A DNA stretch of 64,000 nucleotides from Metallyticus violacea (Eukaryota; Arthropoda; Insecta; Mantodea; Metallyticidae), in NCBI GenBank assembly GCA_030762175.1, contig CM060834.1, forward strand, positions 64,771,501-64,835,500, given 5' to 3'. Under the pieces are notes generated by a model. It saw only the letters and a list, made by a program, of their open reading frames with translations. It was not told where the DNA came from and searched no databases. Positions 48,956 through 62,739 of this stretch are shown here, piece after piece. A program made the translations under genes and the position numbers. Every line of letters begins with the position of its first letter. Within the stretch, counting starts at the first letter, position 1.

Positions 48956-50146
48956 AAATTTTTCGAAGTTTGGAAACTTCCTTAGAATCACTTTTTTTCC
49001 GTTCTTATTTGAGATAACTGGTTCTCTTTCATTATACTAGTTTGATAGGCTCAGTAAAGCATATTATGCGCAAAGAATCTCGAAAAGAAAAAAATTTTTT
49101 TTCGAAGTTGGAAACTTTGTTTGAATGACTTTTTTTCCGTTCTTATTTGAGATAACTGGTTCTCTTTCATTATACTAGTTTGATAGCCTCAGTAAAGCAT
49201 ATTATGCGCAAAGAATATGGAAAAGAAAAAAAATTTTTTTCGAAGTTTGGAAACTACGTTAGAATCACTTTTTTTCCGTTCTTATGTGAGATAACTGGTT
49301 CTCTTTCCTTATACTAGTTTGATAACCTCAGAAAAGGATATTATGCGCAAAGAATCTCGAAAAGAAAAAAGTTTTTTTTCGAAGTTTGGAAACTTCGTTT
49401 GAATCACTTTTTTTTCCGTTCTTATTTGAGATAACTGGTTCTCTTTCATTATATTAGTTTGATAGCGTCAGTAAAGCATATTATGCGCTAAGAATCTGGA
49501 AAAGAAAAAAAATTTTTTTCGAAGTTTGGAAACTTCGTTAGAATCACTTTTTCCGTTCTTATTTGAGATTACTGATTCTTTTCATTATAGTAATTTGATA
49601 GCCTCAGAAAAGCATATTATGCGCAAAGAATCTCGAAAGAAAAAAGTTTTTTTTCGAAGTTTGGAAACTTCTTTAGAATCACTTTTATTCCGTTCTTATT
49701 TGAGATAACTGGTTCTCTTTCATTATACTAGTTTGATAGCCTCAGTAAAGCATATTATGCGCAAAGAATCTGGAAAAGAAAAAAAATTATTTTCGAAGTT
49801 TGGAAACTTCGTTAGAATCACTTTTTTTCCGTTCTTAATTGAGATAACTGGTTCTCTTTCATTATACTAGTTTGATAGGCTCAGTAAAGTATATTATGCG
49901 CAAAGAATCTCGAAAAGAAAAAAAAATTTTTCGAAGTTTGGAATCGTCGTTTGAATCACTTTTTTCTGTTCTTATTTGAGATTACTGGTTCTCTTTCTTT
50001 ATACTAGTTTGATAGCCTCAGCAAAGCATATTATGCGCAAAGAATCTCGAAAAGAAAAAAATTTTTTTCGAAGTTTGGAAACTTCGTTAGAATCACTTTT
50101 TTTCCGTTCTTATTTGAGATAACTGGTTCTCTTTCATTATACTAGT
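48956..50146 (+). repeat. HOR segment leading into the right-hand cassette
   Basis: cttccttag, gaatgac (with a one-base loss, gaagttggaaac, about 49108), aatatgg/ctacgttag, ggatattatgc, gcgtcag with gcgctaag, cttctttag and aatctgg/attatttt monomers lead to a ggctcagtaaagta head fused to a ggaatcgtcg body. A one-base loss near 49635 (ctcgaaagaaaa) shifts frame relative to sister copies. Confidence 0.7.
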
Positions 50147-53100
50147 TTGATAGCCTCAGTAAAGCATATTATGCGCAAAGAATCTCGAAAAGAAAAAAAA
50201 TTTTTTTCGAAGTTTGGAAACGTCGTTTTAATCACTTTTTTCCGTTCTTATTTGAGATTACTGGTTCTCTTTCATTATAGTAGTTTGATAGCCTCAGAAA
50301 AGCATATTATGCACAAAGAATCTCGAAAAGAAAAAAAATTTTTTTCGAAGTTTGGACACTTCGTTAGAATCACTTTTTTTCCGATCTTATTTGAGATAAC
50401 TGGTTCGAATCATTATACTAGTTTGATAGCCTCAGCAAAGCATATTATGCGCAAAGAATCTCGAAAAGAAAAAAATTTTTTTTCGAAGTTTGGAAACTTC
50501 GTTTGAATCACTTTTTTTTCCGTTCTTATTTGAGATAACTGGTTCTCTTTCATTATATTAGTTTGATAGCGTCAGTAAAGCCTATTATGCGCAACGAATC
50601 TGGAAAAGAAAAAAAATTTTTTTCGAAGTTTGGAAACTTCGTTAGAATCACTTTTTTCCATTCTTATTTGAGATAACTGGTTCTATTTCATTATACTAGT
50701 TTGATAGCCTCAGTAAAGCATATTATGCGCAAAGAATCTCGAAAAGAAAAAAAATTTTTCTCGAAGTTTGGAAACGTCGTTTGAATCACTTTTTCCGTTC
50801 TTATTTGAGATTACTGGTTCTCTTTCATTATAGTAGTTTGATAGCCTCAGTAAAGCATATTATGCGCAAAGAATCTGGAAAAGAAAAAAAATTATTTTCG
50901 AAGGTTGGAAACTTCGTTAGAATCACTTTTTTTCCGTTCTTATTTGAGATAACTGGTTCTCTTTCATTATACTAGTTTGATAGCCTCAGTAAAGCATATT
51001 ATGCGCAAAGAATCTGGAAAAGAAAAAAGTTTTTTTTTGAAGTTTGGAAACTTCGTTTGAATCACTTTTTTTCCGTTCTTATTTGAGATAACTGGTTCTC
51101 TTTCATTATACTATTTTGATAGGCTCAGTAAAGCATATTATGCGCAAAGAATCTCGAAAAGAAAAAAAATTTTTTCGAAGTTTGGAATCGTCGTTTGAAT
51201 CACTTTCTTCCGTTCTTATTTGAGATTACTGGTTCTCTTTCATTATAGTAGTTTGATATCCTCAGAAAAGCATATTATGCACAAAGAATCTCGAAAAGAA
51301 AAAAAATGTTTTTCGAAGTTTGGACACTTCGTTAGAATCACTTTTTTTCCGATCTTATTTGAGATAACTGGTTCTCTTTCATTATACTAGTTTGATAGCC
51401 TCAGCAAAGCATATTATGCGCAAAGAATCTCGAAAAGAAAAAAAATTTTTTTCGAAGTTTGGAAACTTCGTTAGAATCTCTTTTTTTCCGTTCTTATTTG
51501 AGATAACTGGTTCTCTTTCATTATACTAGTTTGATAGCCTCAGCAAAGCATATTATGCGCAAAGAATCTCGAAAAGAAAAAAAATTTTTTCGAAGTTTGG
51601 AAACTTCCTTAGAATCACTTCTTTTCCGTTCTTATTTGAGATAACTGGTTCTCTTTCATTATACTAATTTGATAGGCTCAGTAAAGCATATTATGCGCAA
51701 AGAATCTCGAAAAGAAAAAAATTTTTTTTCGAAGTTTGGAAACTTTGTTTGAATGACTTTTTTTCCGTTCTTATTTGAGATAACTGGTTCTCTTTCATTA
51801 TACTAGTTTGATAGCCTCAGTAAAGCATATTATGCGCAAAGAATATGGAAAAGAAAAAAAATTTTTTTCGAAGTTTGGAAACTACGTTAGAATCAATTTT
51901 TTTCCGTTCTTATGTGAGATAACTGGTTCTCTTTCCTTATACTAGTTTGATAACCTCAGAAAAGGATATTATGCGCAAAGAATCTCGAAAAGAAAAAAGT
52001 TTTTTTTCGAAGTTTGGAAACTTCGTTTGAATCACTTTTTTTTCCGTTCTTATTTGAGATAACTGGTTCTCTTTCATTATACTAGTTTGATAGCCTCAGC
52101 AAAGAATATTATGCGCAAAGAATCTCGAAAAGAAAAAAAATTTTTTTCGAAGTTTGGAAACTTCGTTAGAATCACTTTTTTTCCGTTCTTATTTGAGATA
52201 ACTGGTTCTCTTTCATTATACTAGTTTGATAGGCTCAGTAAAGCATATTATGCGCAAAGAATCTGGAAAAGAAAAAAAAATTTTTTCGAAGTTTGGAAAC
52301 GTCGTTTGAATCTTTTTTTTCCATTCTTATTTGAGATTACTGGTTCTCTTTCATTATACTAGTTTGATAGCCTCAGTAAAGCATATTATGCGCAAAGAAT
52401 CTCGAAAAGAAAAAAAATTTTTTTCGAAGTTTGGAAACGTCGTTTGAATCACTTTTTCCGTTCTTATTTGAGATTACTGGTTCTCTTTCATTATAGTAGT
52501 TTGATAGCCTCAGAAAAGCATATTATGCGCAAAGAATCTCGAAAAGAAAAAAGTTTTTTTTCGAAGTTTGGAAACTTCTTTAGAATCACTTTTTTTCCGT
52601 TCTTATTTGAGATAACTGGTTCTCTTTCATTATACTAGTTTGATAGCCTCAGTAAAGCATATTATGCGCAAAGAATATGGAAAAGAAAAAAAATTTTTTT
52701 CGAAGTTTGGAAACTACGTTAGAATCACTTTTTTCCGTTCTTATGTGAGATAACTGGTTCTCTTTCCTTATACTAGTTTGATAACCTCAGAAAAGGATAT
52801 TATGCGCAAAGAATCTCGAAAAGAAAAAAGTTTTTTTTCGAAGTTTGGAAACTTCGTTTGAATCACTTTTTTTTCCGTTCTTATTTGAGATAACTGGTTC
52901 TCTTTCATTATATTAGTTTGATAGCGTCAGTAAAGCATATTATGCGCTAAGAATCTGGAAAAGAAAAAAAATTTTTTTCGAAGTTTGGAAACTTCGTTAG
53001 AATCACTTTTTCCGTTCTTATTTGAGATTACTGGTTCTTTTCATTATAGTAATTTGATAGCCTCAGAAAAGCATATTATGCGCAAAGAATCTCGAAAAGA

Positions 53101-53607
53101 AAAAAGTTTTTCTTCGAAGTTTAGAAACTTCTTTCGAATCACTTTTTTTCCGTTCTTATTTGAGATAACTGGTTCTCTTTCATTATACTAGTTTGATAGC
53201 CTGAGTAAAGCATATTATGCACAAAGAATCTGGAAAAGAAAAAAAATTATTTTCGAAGTTTGGAAACTTCGTTAGAATCACTTTTTTTCCGTTCTTAATT
53301 GAGATAACTGGTTCTCTTTCATTATACTAGTTTGATAGCCTCAGTAAAGCATATTATGCGCAAAGAATCTCGAAAAGAATAAAGTTTTTTTTTGAAGTTT
53401 GGAATCGTCGTTTGAATCACTTTTTTCTGTTCTTATTTGAGATTACTGGTTCTCTTTCATTATACTAGTTTGATAGCCTCAGCAAAGCATATTATGCGCA
53501 AAGAATCTCGAAAAGAAAAAAATTTTTTTCGAAGTTTGGAAACTTCGTTAGAATCACTTTTTTTCCGTTCTTATTTGAGATAACTGGTTCTCTTTCATTA
53601 TACTAGT
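50147..53607 (+). repeat. Right-hand HOR cassette, unit 1 (25 monomers)
   Basis: The cassette opens with gcctcagtaaag/aaacgtcgttttaatc, then gcac/ggacacttcg/ccgatctt with ggttcgaatcatt (50404). After the next head it jumps, near 50480-50510, to a gtttgaatcac body with an eight-T run and a gcgtcag monomer. Sister units instead continue to tatccgc. The rest draws on gatatcctcag, gaatgac, ggatattatgc and gcgctaag blocks. Start-to-start distance to the next unit is 3,461 bp. Confidence 0.75.
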
Positions 53608-56600
53608 TTGATAGCCTCAGTAAAGCATATTATGCGCAAAGAATCTCGAAAAGAAAAAAAATTTTTTTCGAAGTTTGGAAACGTCGTTTTAATCACTTTT
53701 TTCCGTTCTTATTTGAGATTACTGGTTCTCTTTCATTATAGTAGTTTGATAGTCTCAGAAAAGCATATTATGCACAAAGAATCTCGAAAAGAAAAAAAAT
53801 TTTTTTCGAAGTTTGGACACTTCGTTAGAATCACTTTTTTTCCGATCTTATTTGAGATAACTGGTTCGAATCATTATACTAGTTTGATAGCCTCAGCAAA
53901 GCATATTATGCGCAAAGAATCTCGAAAAAAAAAAATTTTTTTTCGAAGTTTGGAAACTTCGTTAGAATCACTTTTTTTCCGTTCTTATTTGAGATAACTG
54001 GTTCTCTTTCATTATACTAGTTTGATAGCCTCAGCAAAGCATATTATCCGCAAAGAATCCCGAAAAGAAAAAAAATTTTTTTCGAAGTTTGGAAACTTCG
54101 TTAGAATCACTTTTTTTCCGTTCTTATTTGAGATAACTGGTTCTCTTTCATTATACTAGTTTGATAGGCTCAGTAAAGTATATTATGCGCAAAGAATCTC
54201 GAAAAGAAAAAAATTTTTTTTCGAAGTTTGGAAACTTTGTTTGAATGACATTTTTCCGTTCTTATTTGAGATAACTGGTTCTCTTTCATTATACTAGTTT
54301 GATAGCCTCAGAAAAGCATATTATGCGCAAAGAATCTCGAAAAGAAAAATTTTTTTTTCGAAATTTGGAAACTACATTAGAATCACTTTTTTTCCGTTCT
54401 TATTCGAGATAACTGGTTCGCCTTCATTATACTAATTTGATAGCCTCAGAAAAGCATATTATGCGCAAAGAATCTCGAAAAGAAAAAAAATTTTTTCGAA
54501 GTTTGGAAACTTCCTTAGAATCACTTTTTTTCCGTTCTTATTTGAGATAACTGGTTCTCTTTCATTATACTAGTTTGAAAGGCTCAGTAAAGCATATTAT
54601 GCGCAAAGAATCTCGAAAAGAAAAAAATTTTTTTTCGAAGTTTGGAAACTTTGTTTGAATGACTTTTTTTCCGTTCTTATTTGAGATAACTGGTTCTCTT
54701 TCATTATACTAGTTTGATAGCCTCAGTAAAGCATATTATGCGCAAAGAATATGGAAAAGAAAAAAAATTATTTTCGAAGGTTGGAAACTTCGTTAGAATC
54801 ACTTTTTTTCCGTTCTTATTTGAGATAACTGGTTCTCTTTCATTATACTAGTTTGATAGGCTCAGTAAAGCATATTATGCGCAAAGAATCTCGAAAAGAA
54901 AAAAAATTTTTTCGAAGTTTGGAATCGTCGTTTGAATCACTTTTTTCCGTTCTTATTTGAGATTACTGGTTCTCTTTCATTATACTAGTTTGATAGCCTC
55001 AGCAAAGCATATTATGCGCAAAGAATCTCGAAAAGAAAAAAAATTTTTTTCGAAGTTTGGAAACTTCGTTAGAATCACTTTTTTTCCGTTCTTATTTGAG
55101 ATAACTGGTTCTCTTTCATTATACTAGTTTGATAGCCTCAGCAAAGCATATTATGCGCAAAGAATCTCGAAAAGAAAAAAAATTTTTTTCGAAGTTTGGA
55201 AACTTCGTTAGAATCACTTTTTTTCCGTTCTTATTTGAGATAACTGGTTCTCTTTCATTATACTAGTTTGATAGCCTCAGTATAGCATATTATGGGCAAA
55301 GAATCTGGAAAAGAAAAAAAATTATTTTCGAAGTTTGGAAACTTCGTTAGAATCACTTTTTTTCCGTTTTTAATTGAGATAACTGGTTCTCTTTCTTTAT
55401 ACTAGTTTGATAGCCTCAGTAAAGCATATTATGCGCTTAGAATCTCGAAAAGAAAAAAGTTTTTTTTTGAAGTTTGGAAACTTCGTTTGAATCACTTTTT
55501 TTCCGTTCTTATTTGAGATAACTGGTTCTCTTTCATTATACTAGTTTGATAGGCTCAGTAAAGCATATTATGCGCAAAGAATCTCGAAAAGAAAAAAAAT
55601 TTTTTCGAAGTTTGGAATCGTCGTTTGAATCACTTTTTTCCGTTCTTATTTGAGATTACTGGTTCTCTTTCATTATACTAGTTTGATAGCCTCAGCAAAG
55701 CATATTATGCGCAAAGAATCTCGAAAAGAAAAAAATTTTTTTCGAAGTTTGGAAACTTCGTTAGAATCACTTTTTTTCCGTTCTTATTTGAGATAACTGG
55801 TTCTCTTTCATTATACTAGTTTGATAGCCTCAGTAAAGCATATTATGCGCAAAGAATCTGGAAAAGAAAAAAAATTATTTTCGAAGTTTGGAAACTTCGT
55901 TAGAATCACTTTTTTTCCGTTCTTAATTGAGATAACTGGTTCTCTTTCATTATACTAGTTTGATAGCCTCAGTAAAGCATATTATGCGCAAAGAATCTCG
56001 AAAAGAAAAAAGTTTTTTTTTGAAGTTTGGAAACTTCGTTTGAATCACTTTTTTTCCGTTCTTATTTGAGATAACTGGTTCTCTTTCATTATACTAGTTT
56101 GATAGGCTCAGTAAAGCATATTATGCGCAAAGAATCTCGAAAAGAAAAAAAATTTTTTCGAAGTTTGGAATCGTCGTTTGAATCACTTCTTTCCGTTCTT
56201 ATTTGAGATTACTGGTTCTCTTTCATTATAGTAGTTTGATAGCCTCAGAAAAGCATATTATGCACAAAGAATCTCGAAAAGAAAAAAAATGTTTTTCGAA
56301 GTTTGGACACTTCGTTAGAATCACTTTTTTTCCGATCTTATTTGAGATAACTGGTTCTCTTTCATTATACTAGTTTGATAGCCTCAGCAAAGCATATTAT
56401 GCGCAAAGAATCTCGAAAAGAAAAAAAAAATTTTCGAAGTTTGGAAACTTCCTTAGAATCACTTTTTTTCCGTTCTTATTTGAGATAACTGGTTCTCTTT
56501 CATTATACTAGTTTGATAGGCTCAGTAAAGCATATTATGCGCAAAGAATCTCGAAAAGAAAAAAATTTTTTTTCGAAGTTTGGAAACTTTGTTTGAATGA

Positions 56601-57342
56601 CTTTTTTTCCGTTCTTATTTGAGATAACTGGTTCTCTTTCATTATACTAGTTTGATAGCCTCAGTAAAGCATATTATGCGCAAAGAATATGGAAAAGAAA
56701 AAAAATTTTTTTCGAAGTTTGGAAACTACGTTAGAATCACTTTTTTCCGTTCAAATGTGAGATAACTGGTTCTCTTTCCTTATACTAGTTTGATAACCTC
56801 AGAAAAGGATATTATGCGCAAAGAATCTCGAAAAGAAAAAAGTTTTTTTTCGAAGTTTGGAAACTTCTTTAGAATCACTTTTTTTCCGTTCTTATTTGAG
56901 ATAACTGGTTCTCTTTCATTATACTAGTTTGATAGCCTCAGTAAAGCATATTATGCGCAAAGAATCTGGAAAAGAAAAAAAATTATTTTCGAAGTTTGGA
57001 AACTTCGTTAGAATCACTTTTTTTCCGTTCATATTTGAGATAACTGGTTCTCTTTCATTATACTAGTTTGATAGGCTCAGTAAAGCATATTATGCGCAAA
57101 GAATCTCGAAAAGAAAAAAAAATTTTTCGAAGTTTGGAATCGTCGTTTGAATCACTTTTTTCTGTTCTTATTTGAGATTACTGGTTCTCTTTCATTATAC
57201 TAGTTTGATAGCCTCAGCAAAGCATATTATGCGCAAAGAATCTCGAAAAGAAAAAAATTTTTTTCGAAGTTTGGAAACTTCGTTAGAATCACTTTTTTTC
57301 CGTTCTTATTTGAGATAACTGGCTCTCTTTCATTATACTAGT
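53608..57342 (+). repeat. Right-hand HOR cassette, unit 2 (27 monomers)
   Basis: It has the same opening (gttttaatc, gtctcag, gcac, gaatcatt at 53870), followed by tatccgc/aatcccg, ggctcagtaaagta, ttcgcc (about 54417), cttccttag, gaatgac, aatatgg/cgaaggttgg, tatgggc (about 55276), gcgcttag (about 55434) and on to cttctttag. Distance to the next unit is 3,735 bp, 27 monomers. A shortened A-run, tcgaaaaaaaaaaatt, is near 53922. Confidence 0.8.
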
Positions 57343-60300
57343 TTGATAGCCTCAGTAAAGCATATTATGCGCAAAGAATCTCGAAAAGAAAAAAAATTTT
57401 TTTCGAAGTTTGGAAACGTCGTTTTAATCACTTTTTTCCGTTCTTATTTGAGATTACTGGTTCTCTTTCATTATAGTAGTTTGATAGCCTCAGAAAAGCA
57501 TATTATGCACAAAGAATCTCGAAAAGAAAAAAAATTTTTTTCGAAGTTTGGACACTTCGTTAGAATCACTTTTTTTCCGATCTTATTTGAGATAACTGGT
57601 TCGAATCATTATACTAGTTTGATAGCCTCAGCAAAGCATATTATGCGCAAAGAATCTCGAAAAGAAAAAAATTTTTTTTCGAAGTTTGGAAACTTCGTTA
57701 GAATCACTTTTTTTCCGTTCTTATTTGAGATAACTGGTTCTCTTTCATTATACTAGTTTGATAGCCTCAGCAAAGCATATTATCCGCAAAGAATCCCGAA
57801 AAGAAAAAAAATTTTTTTCGAAGTTTGGAAACTTCGTTAGAATCACTTTTTTTCCGTTCTTATTTGAGATAACTGGTTCTCTTTCATTATACTAGTTTGA
57901 TAGGCTCAGTAAAGTATATTATGCGCAAAGAATCTCGAAAAGAAAAAAATTTTTTTTCGAAGTTTGGAAACTTTGTTTGAATGACTTTTTTCCGTTCTTA
58001 TTTGAGATAACTGGTTCTCTTTCATTATACTAGTTTGATAGCCTCAGAAAAGCATATTATGCGCAAAGAATCTCGAAAAGAAAAATTTTTTTTTCGAAAT
58101 TTGGAAACTACATTAGAATCACTTTTTTTCCGTTCTTATTCGAGATAACTGGTTCGCCTTCATTATACTAATTTGATAGCCTCAGAAAAGCATATTATGC
58201 GCAAAGAATCTCGAAAAGAAAAAAAATTTTTTCGAAGTTTGGAAACTTCCTTAGAATCACTTTTTTTCCGTTCTTATTTGAGATAACTGGTTCTCTTTCA
58301 TTATACTAGTTTGATGGGCTCAGTAAAGCATATTATGCGCAAAGAATCTCGAAAAGAAAAAAATTTTTTTTCGAAGTTTGGAAACTTTGTTTGAATGACT
58401 TTTTTTCCGTTCTTATTTGAGATAACTGGTTCTCTTTCATTATACTAGTTTGATAGCCTCAGTAAAGCATATTATGCGCAAAGAATATGGAAAAGAAAAA
58501 AAATTATTTTCGAAGGTTGGAAACTTCGTTAGAATCACTTTTTTTCCGTTCTTATTTGAGATAACTGGTTCTCTTTCATTATACTAGTTTGATAGCCTCA
58601 GTAAAGCATATTATGCGCAAAGAATCTCGAAAAGAAAAAAAATTTTTTTCGAAGTTTGGAAACGTCGTTTGAATCACTTTTTCCGTTCTTATTTGAGATT
58701 ACTGGTTCTCTTTCATTATAGTAGTTTGATAGCCTCAGAAAAGCATATTATGCGCAAAGAATCTCGAAAAGAAAAAAGTTTTTTTTTGAAGTTTGGAAAC
58801 TTCGTTAGAATCACTTTTTTTCCGTTCTTATTTGAGATAATAGGTTCTCTTTCATTATACTAGTTTGATAGGCTCAGTAAAGCATATTATGCGCAAAGAA
58901 TCTCGAAAAGAAAAAAAATTTTTTCGAAGTTTGGAATCGTCGTTTGAATCACTTTTTTCCGTTCTTATTTGAGATTACTGGTTCTCTTTCATTATAGTAG
59001 TTTGATAGCCTCAGCAAAGCATATTATGCACAAAGAATCTCGAAAAGAAAAAAAATTTTTTTCGAAGTTTGGAAACTTCGTTAGAATCACTTTTTTTCCG
59101 TTCTTATTTGAGATAACTGGTTCTCTTTCATTATACTATTTTGATAGCCTCAGTATAGCATATTATGGGCAAAGAATCTGGAAAAGAAAAAAAATTATTT
59201 TCGAAGTTTGGAAACTTCGTTAGAATCACTTTTTTTCCGTTTTTAATTGAGATAACTGGTTCTCTTTCATTATACTAGTTTGATAGCCTCAGTAAAGCAT
59301 ATTATGCGCATAGAATCTCGAAAAGAAAAAAGTTTTTTTTTGAAGTTTGGAAACTTCGTTTGAATCACTTTTTTTCCGTTCTTATTTGAGATAACTGGTT
59401 CTCTTTCATTATACTAGTTTGATAGGCTCAGTAAAGCATATTATGCGCAAAGAACCTCGAAAAGAAAAAAAATTTTTTCGAAGTTTGGAATCGTCGTTTG
59501 TATCACTTTTTTCCGTTCTTATTTGAGATTACTGGTTCTCTTTCATTATACTAGTTTGATAGCCTCAGCAAAGCATATTATGCGCAAAGAATCTCGAAAA
59601 GAAAAAAATTTTTTTCGAAGTTTGGAAACTTCGTTAGAATCACTTTTTTTCCGTTCTTATTTGAGATAACTGGTTCTCTTTCATTATACTAGTTTGATAG
59701 CCTCAGTAAAGCATATTATGCGCAAAGAATCTGGAAAAGAAAAAAAATTATTTTCGAAGTTTGGAAACTTCGTTAGAATCACTTTTTTCCGTTCTTAATT
59801 GAGATAACTGGTTCTCTTTCATTATACTAGTTTGATAGCCTCAGTAAAGCATATTATGCGCAAAGAATCTCGAAAAGAAAAAAGTTTTTTTTTGAAGTTT
59901 GGAAACTTCGTTTGAATCACTTTTTTTCCGTTCTTATTTGAGATAACTGGTTCTCTTTCATTATACCAGTTTGATAGGCTCAGTAAAGCATATTATGCGC
60001 AAAGAATCTCGAAAAGAAAAAAAATTTTTTCGAAGTTTGGAATCGTCGTTTGAATCACTTTTTTCCGTTCTTATTTGAGATTACTGGTTCTCTTTCATTA
60101 TAGTAGTTTGATAGCCTCAGAAAAGCATATTATGCACAAAGAATCTCGAAAAGAAAAAAAATGTTTTTCGAAGTTTGGACACTTCGTTAGAATCACTTTT
60201 TTTCCGATCTTATTTGAGATAACTGGTTCTCTTTCATTATACTAGTTTGATAGCCTCAGCAAAGCATATTATGCGCAAAGAATCTCGAAAAGAAAAAAAA

Positions 60301-61216
60301 TTTTTTTCGAAGTTTGGAAACTTCGTTAGAATCACTTTTTTTCCGTTCTTATTTGAGATAACTGGTTCTCTTTCATTATACTAGTTTGATAGCCTCAGCA
60401 AAGCATATTATGCGCAAAGAATCTCGAAAAGAAAAAAAAATTTTTCGAAGTTTGGAAACTTCCTTAGAATCACTTTTTTTCCGTTCTTATTTGAGATAAC
60501 TGGTTCTCTTTCATTATACTAGTTTGATAGGCTCAGTAAAGCATATTATGCGCAAAGAATCTCGAAAAGAAGAAAATTTTTTTTCGAAGTTTGGAAACTT
60601 TGTTTGAATGACTTTTTTTCCGCTCTTATTTGAGATAACTGGTTCTCTTTCATTATACTAGTTTGATAGCCTCAGTAAAGCATATTATGCGCAAAGAATA
60701 TGGAAAAGAAAAAAATTTTTTTTCGAAGTTTGGAAACTACGTTAGAATCACTTTTTTTCCGTTCTTATGTGAGATAACTGGTTCTCTTTCCTTATACTAG
60801 TTTGATAACCTCAGAAAAGGATATTATGCGCAAAGAATCTCGAAAAGAAAAAAGTTTTTTTTCGAAGTTTGGAAACTTCGTTTGAATCACTTTTTTTTCC
60901 GTTCTTATTTGAGATAACTGGTTCTCTTTCATTATATTAGTTTGATAGCGTCAGTAAAGCATATTATGCGCTAAGAATCTGGAAAAGAAAAAAAATTTTT
61001 TTCGAAGTTTGGAAACTTCGTTAGAATCACTTTTTCCGTTCTTATTTGAGATTACTGGTTCTTTTCATTATAGTAATTTGATAGCCTCAGAAAAGCATAT
61101 TATGCGCAAAGAATCTCGAAAAGAAAAAAGTTTTTTTTTGAAGTTAGGAAACTTCTTTAGAATTACTTTTTTTCCGTTCTTATTTGAGATAACTGGTTCT
61201 CTTTCATTATACTAGT
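57343..61216 (+). repeat. Right-hand HOR cassette, unit 3 (28 monomers)
   Basis: The order follows unit 2: gaatcatt (57602), tatccgc, ttcgcc (about 58153), cgaaggttgg, aaacgtcg, gataatagg, ggaatcgtcg, tatgggc (about 59151), gcgcatag (about 59307), ggaatcgtcg, gcac, ccgatctt, cttccttag, aatatgg, ggatattatgc, gcgctaag and ggttcttttc. Distance to the next unit is 3,874 bp, 28 monomers. Confidence 0.8.
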
Positions 61217-62739
61217 TTGATAGCCTCAGTAAAGCATATTATGCGCAAAGAATCTCGAAAAGAAAAAAAAATTTTTTCGAAGTTTGGAAACGTCGTTTTA
61301 ATCACTTTTTTCCGTTCTTATTTGAGATTACTGGTTCTCTTTCATTATAGTAGTTTGATAGCCTCAGAAAAGCATATTATGCACAAAGAATCTCGAAAAG
61401 AAAAAAAATTTTTTTCGAAGTTTGGACACTTCGTTAGAATCACTTTTTTTCCGATCTTATTTGAGATAACTGGTTCGAATCATTATACTAGTTTGACAGC
61501 CTCAGCAAAGCATATTATGCGCAAAGAATCTCGAAAAGAAAAAAATTTTTTTTCGAAGTTTGGAAACTTCGTTAGAATCACTTTTTTTCCGTTCTTATTT
61601 GAGATAACTGGTTCTCTTTCATTATACCAGTTTGATAGCCTAAGCAAAGCATATTATCCGCAAAGAATCCCGAAAAGAAAAAAAATTTTTTTCGAAGTTT
61701 GGAAACTTCGTTAGAATCACTTTTTTTCCGTTCTTATTTGAGATAACTGGTTCTCTTTCATTATACTAGTTTGATAGGCTCAGTAAAGTATATTATGCGC
61801 CAGGAATCTCGAAAAGAAAAAAATTTTTTTTCGAAGTTTGGAAACTTTGTTTGAATGACTTTTTTCCGTTCTTATTTGAGATAACTGGTTCTCTTTCATT
61901 ATACTAGTTTGATAGCCTCAGAAAAGCATATTATGCGCAAAAAATCTCGAAAAGAAAAAATTTTTTTTCGAAATTTGGAAACTACATTAGAATCACTTTT
62001 TTTCCGTTCTTATTCGAGATAACTGGTTCGCCTTCATTATACTAATTTGATAGCCTCAGAAAAGCATATTATGCGCAAAGAATCTCGAAAAGAAAAAAGT
62101 TTTTTTTCGAAGTTTGGAAACTTCTTTAGAATCACTTTTTTTCCGTTCTTATTTGAGATAACTGGTTCTCTTTCATTATACTAGTTTGATAGCCTCAGTA
62201 AAGCATATTATGCGCAAAGAATCTGGAAAAGAAAAAAAATTATTTTCGAAGTTTGGAAACTTCGTTAGAATCACTTTTTTTCCGTTCTTAATTGAGATAA
62301 CTGGTTCTCTTTCATTATACTAGTTTGATAGCCTCAGTAATGCATATTATGCGCAAAGAATCTCGAAAAGAATAAAGTTTTTTTTTGAAGTTTGGAAACT
62401 TCGTTTGAATCACTTTTTTTCCGTTCTTATTTGAGATAACTGGTTCTCTTTCATTATACTAGTTTGATAGGCTCAGTAAAGCATATTATGCGCAAAAGAA
62501 TCTCGAAAAGAAAAAAAAATTTTTCGAAGTTTGGAATCGTCGTTTGAATCACTTTTTTCTGTTCTTATTTGAGATTACTGGTTCTCTTTCATTATACTAG
62601 TTTGATAGCCTCAGCAAAGCATATTATGCGCTAAGAATCTCGAAAAGAAAAAAATTTTTTTCGAAGTTTGGAAACTTCGTTAGAATCACTTTTTTTCCGT
62701 TCTTATTTGAGATAACTGGTTCTCTTTCATTATACTAGT
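61217..62739 (+). repeat. Right-hand HOR cassette, unit 4 (11 monomers)
   Basis: The same opening and gaatcatt (61474) are followed by tatccgc, ggctcagtaaagta with gcgccaggaatc, ttcgcc (62027), cttctttag, attatttt, gaataaag, ggctcag/ggaatcgtcg and gcctcagcaaag. The next opening comes after only 1,523 bp, so this unit has lost most of the internal monomers of units 2 and 3. Confidence 0.8.

Noticed and set aside
61217..61714. A 165-residue open frame, and about 30 similar shorter ones, all on the + strand
   Set aside because: All read through satellite monomers. They exist because 138 bp is 46 codons, so a 138-bp monomer keeps frame, while 139- and 140-bp monomers shift it. The peptides are low-complexity repeats of one another, start and stop at variable monomer positions, and show no domain.
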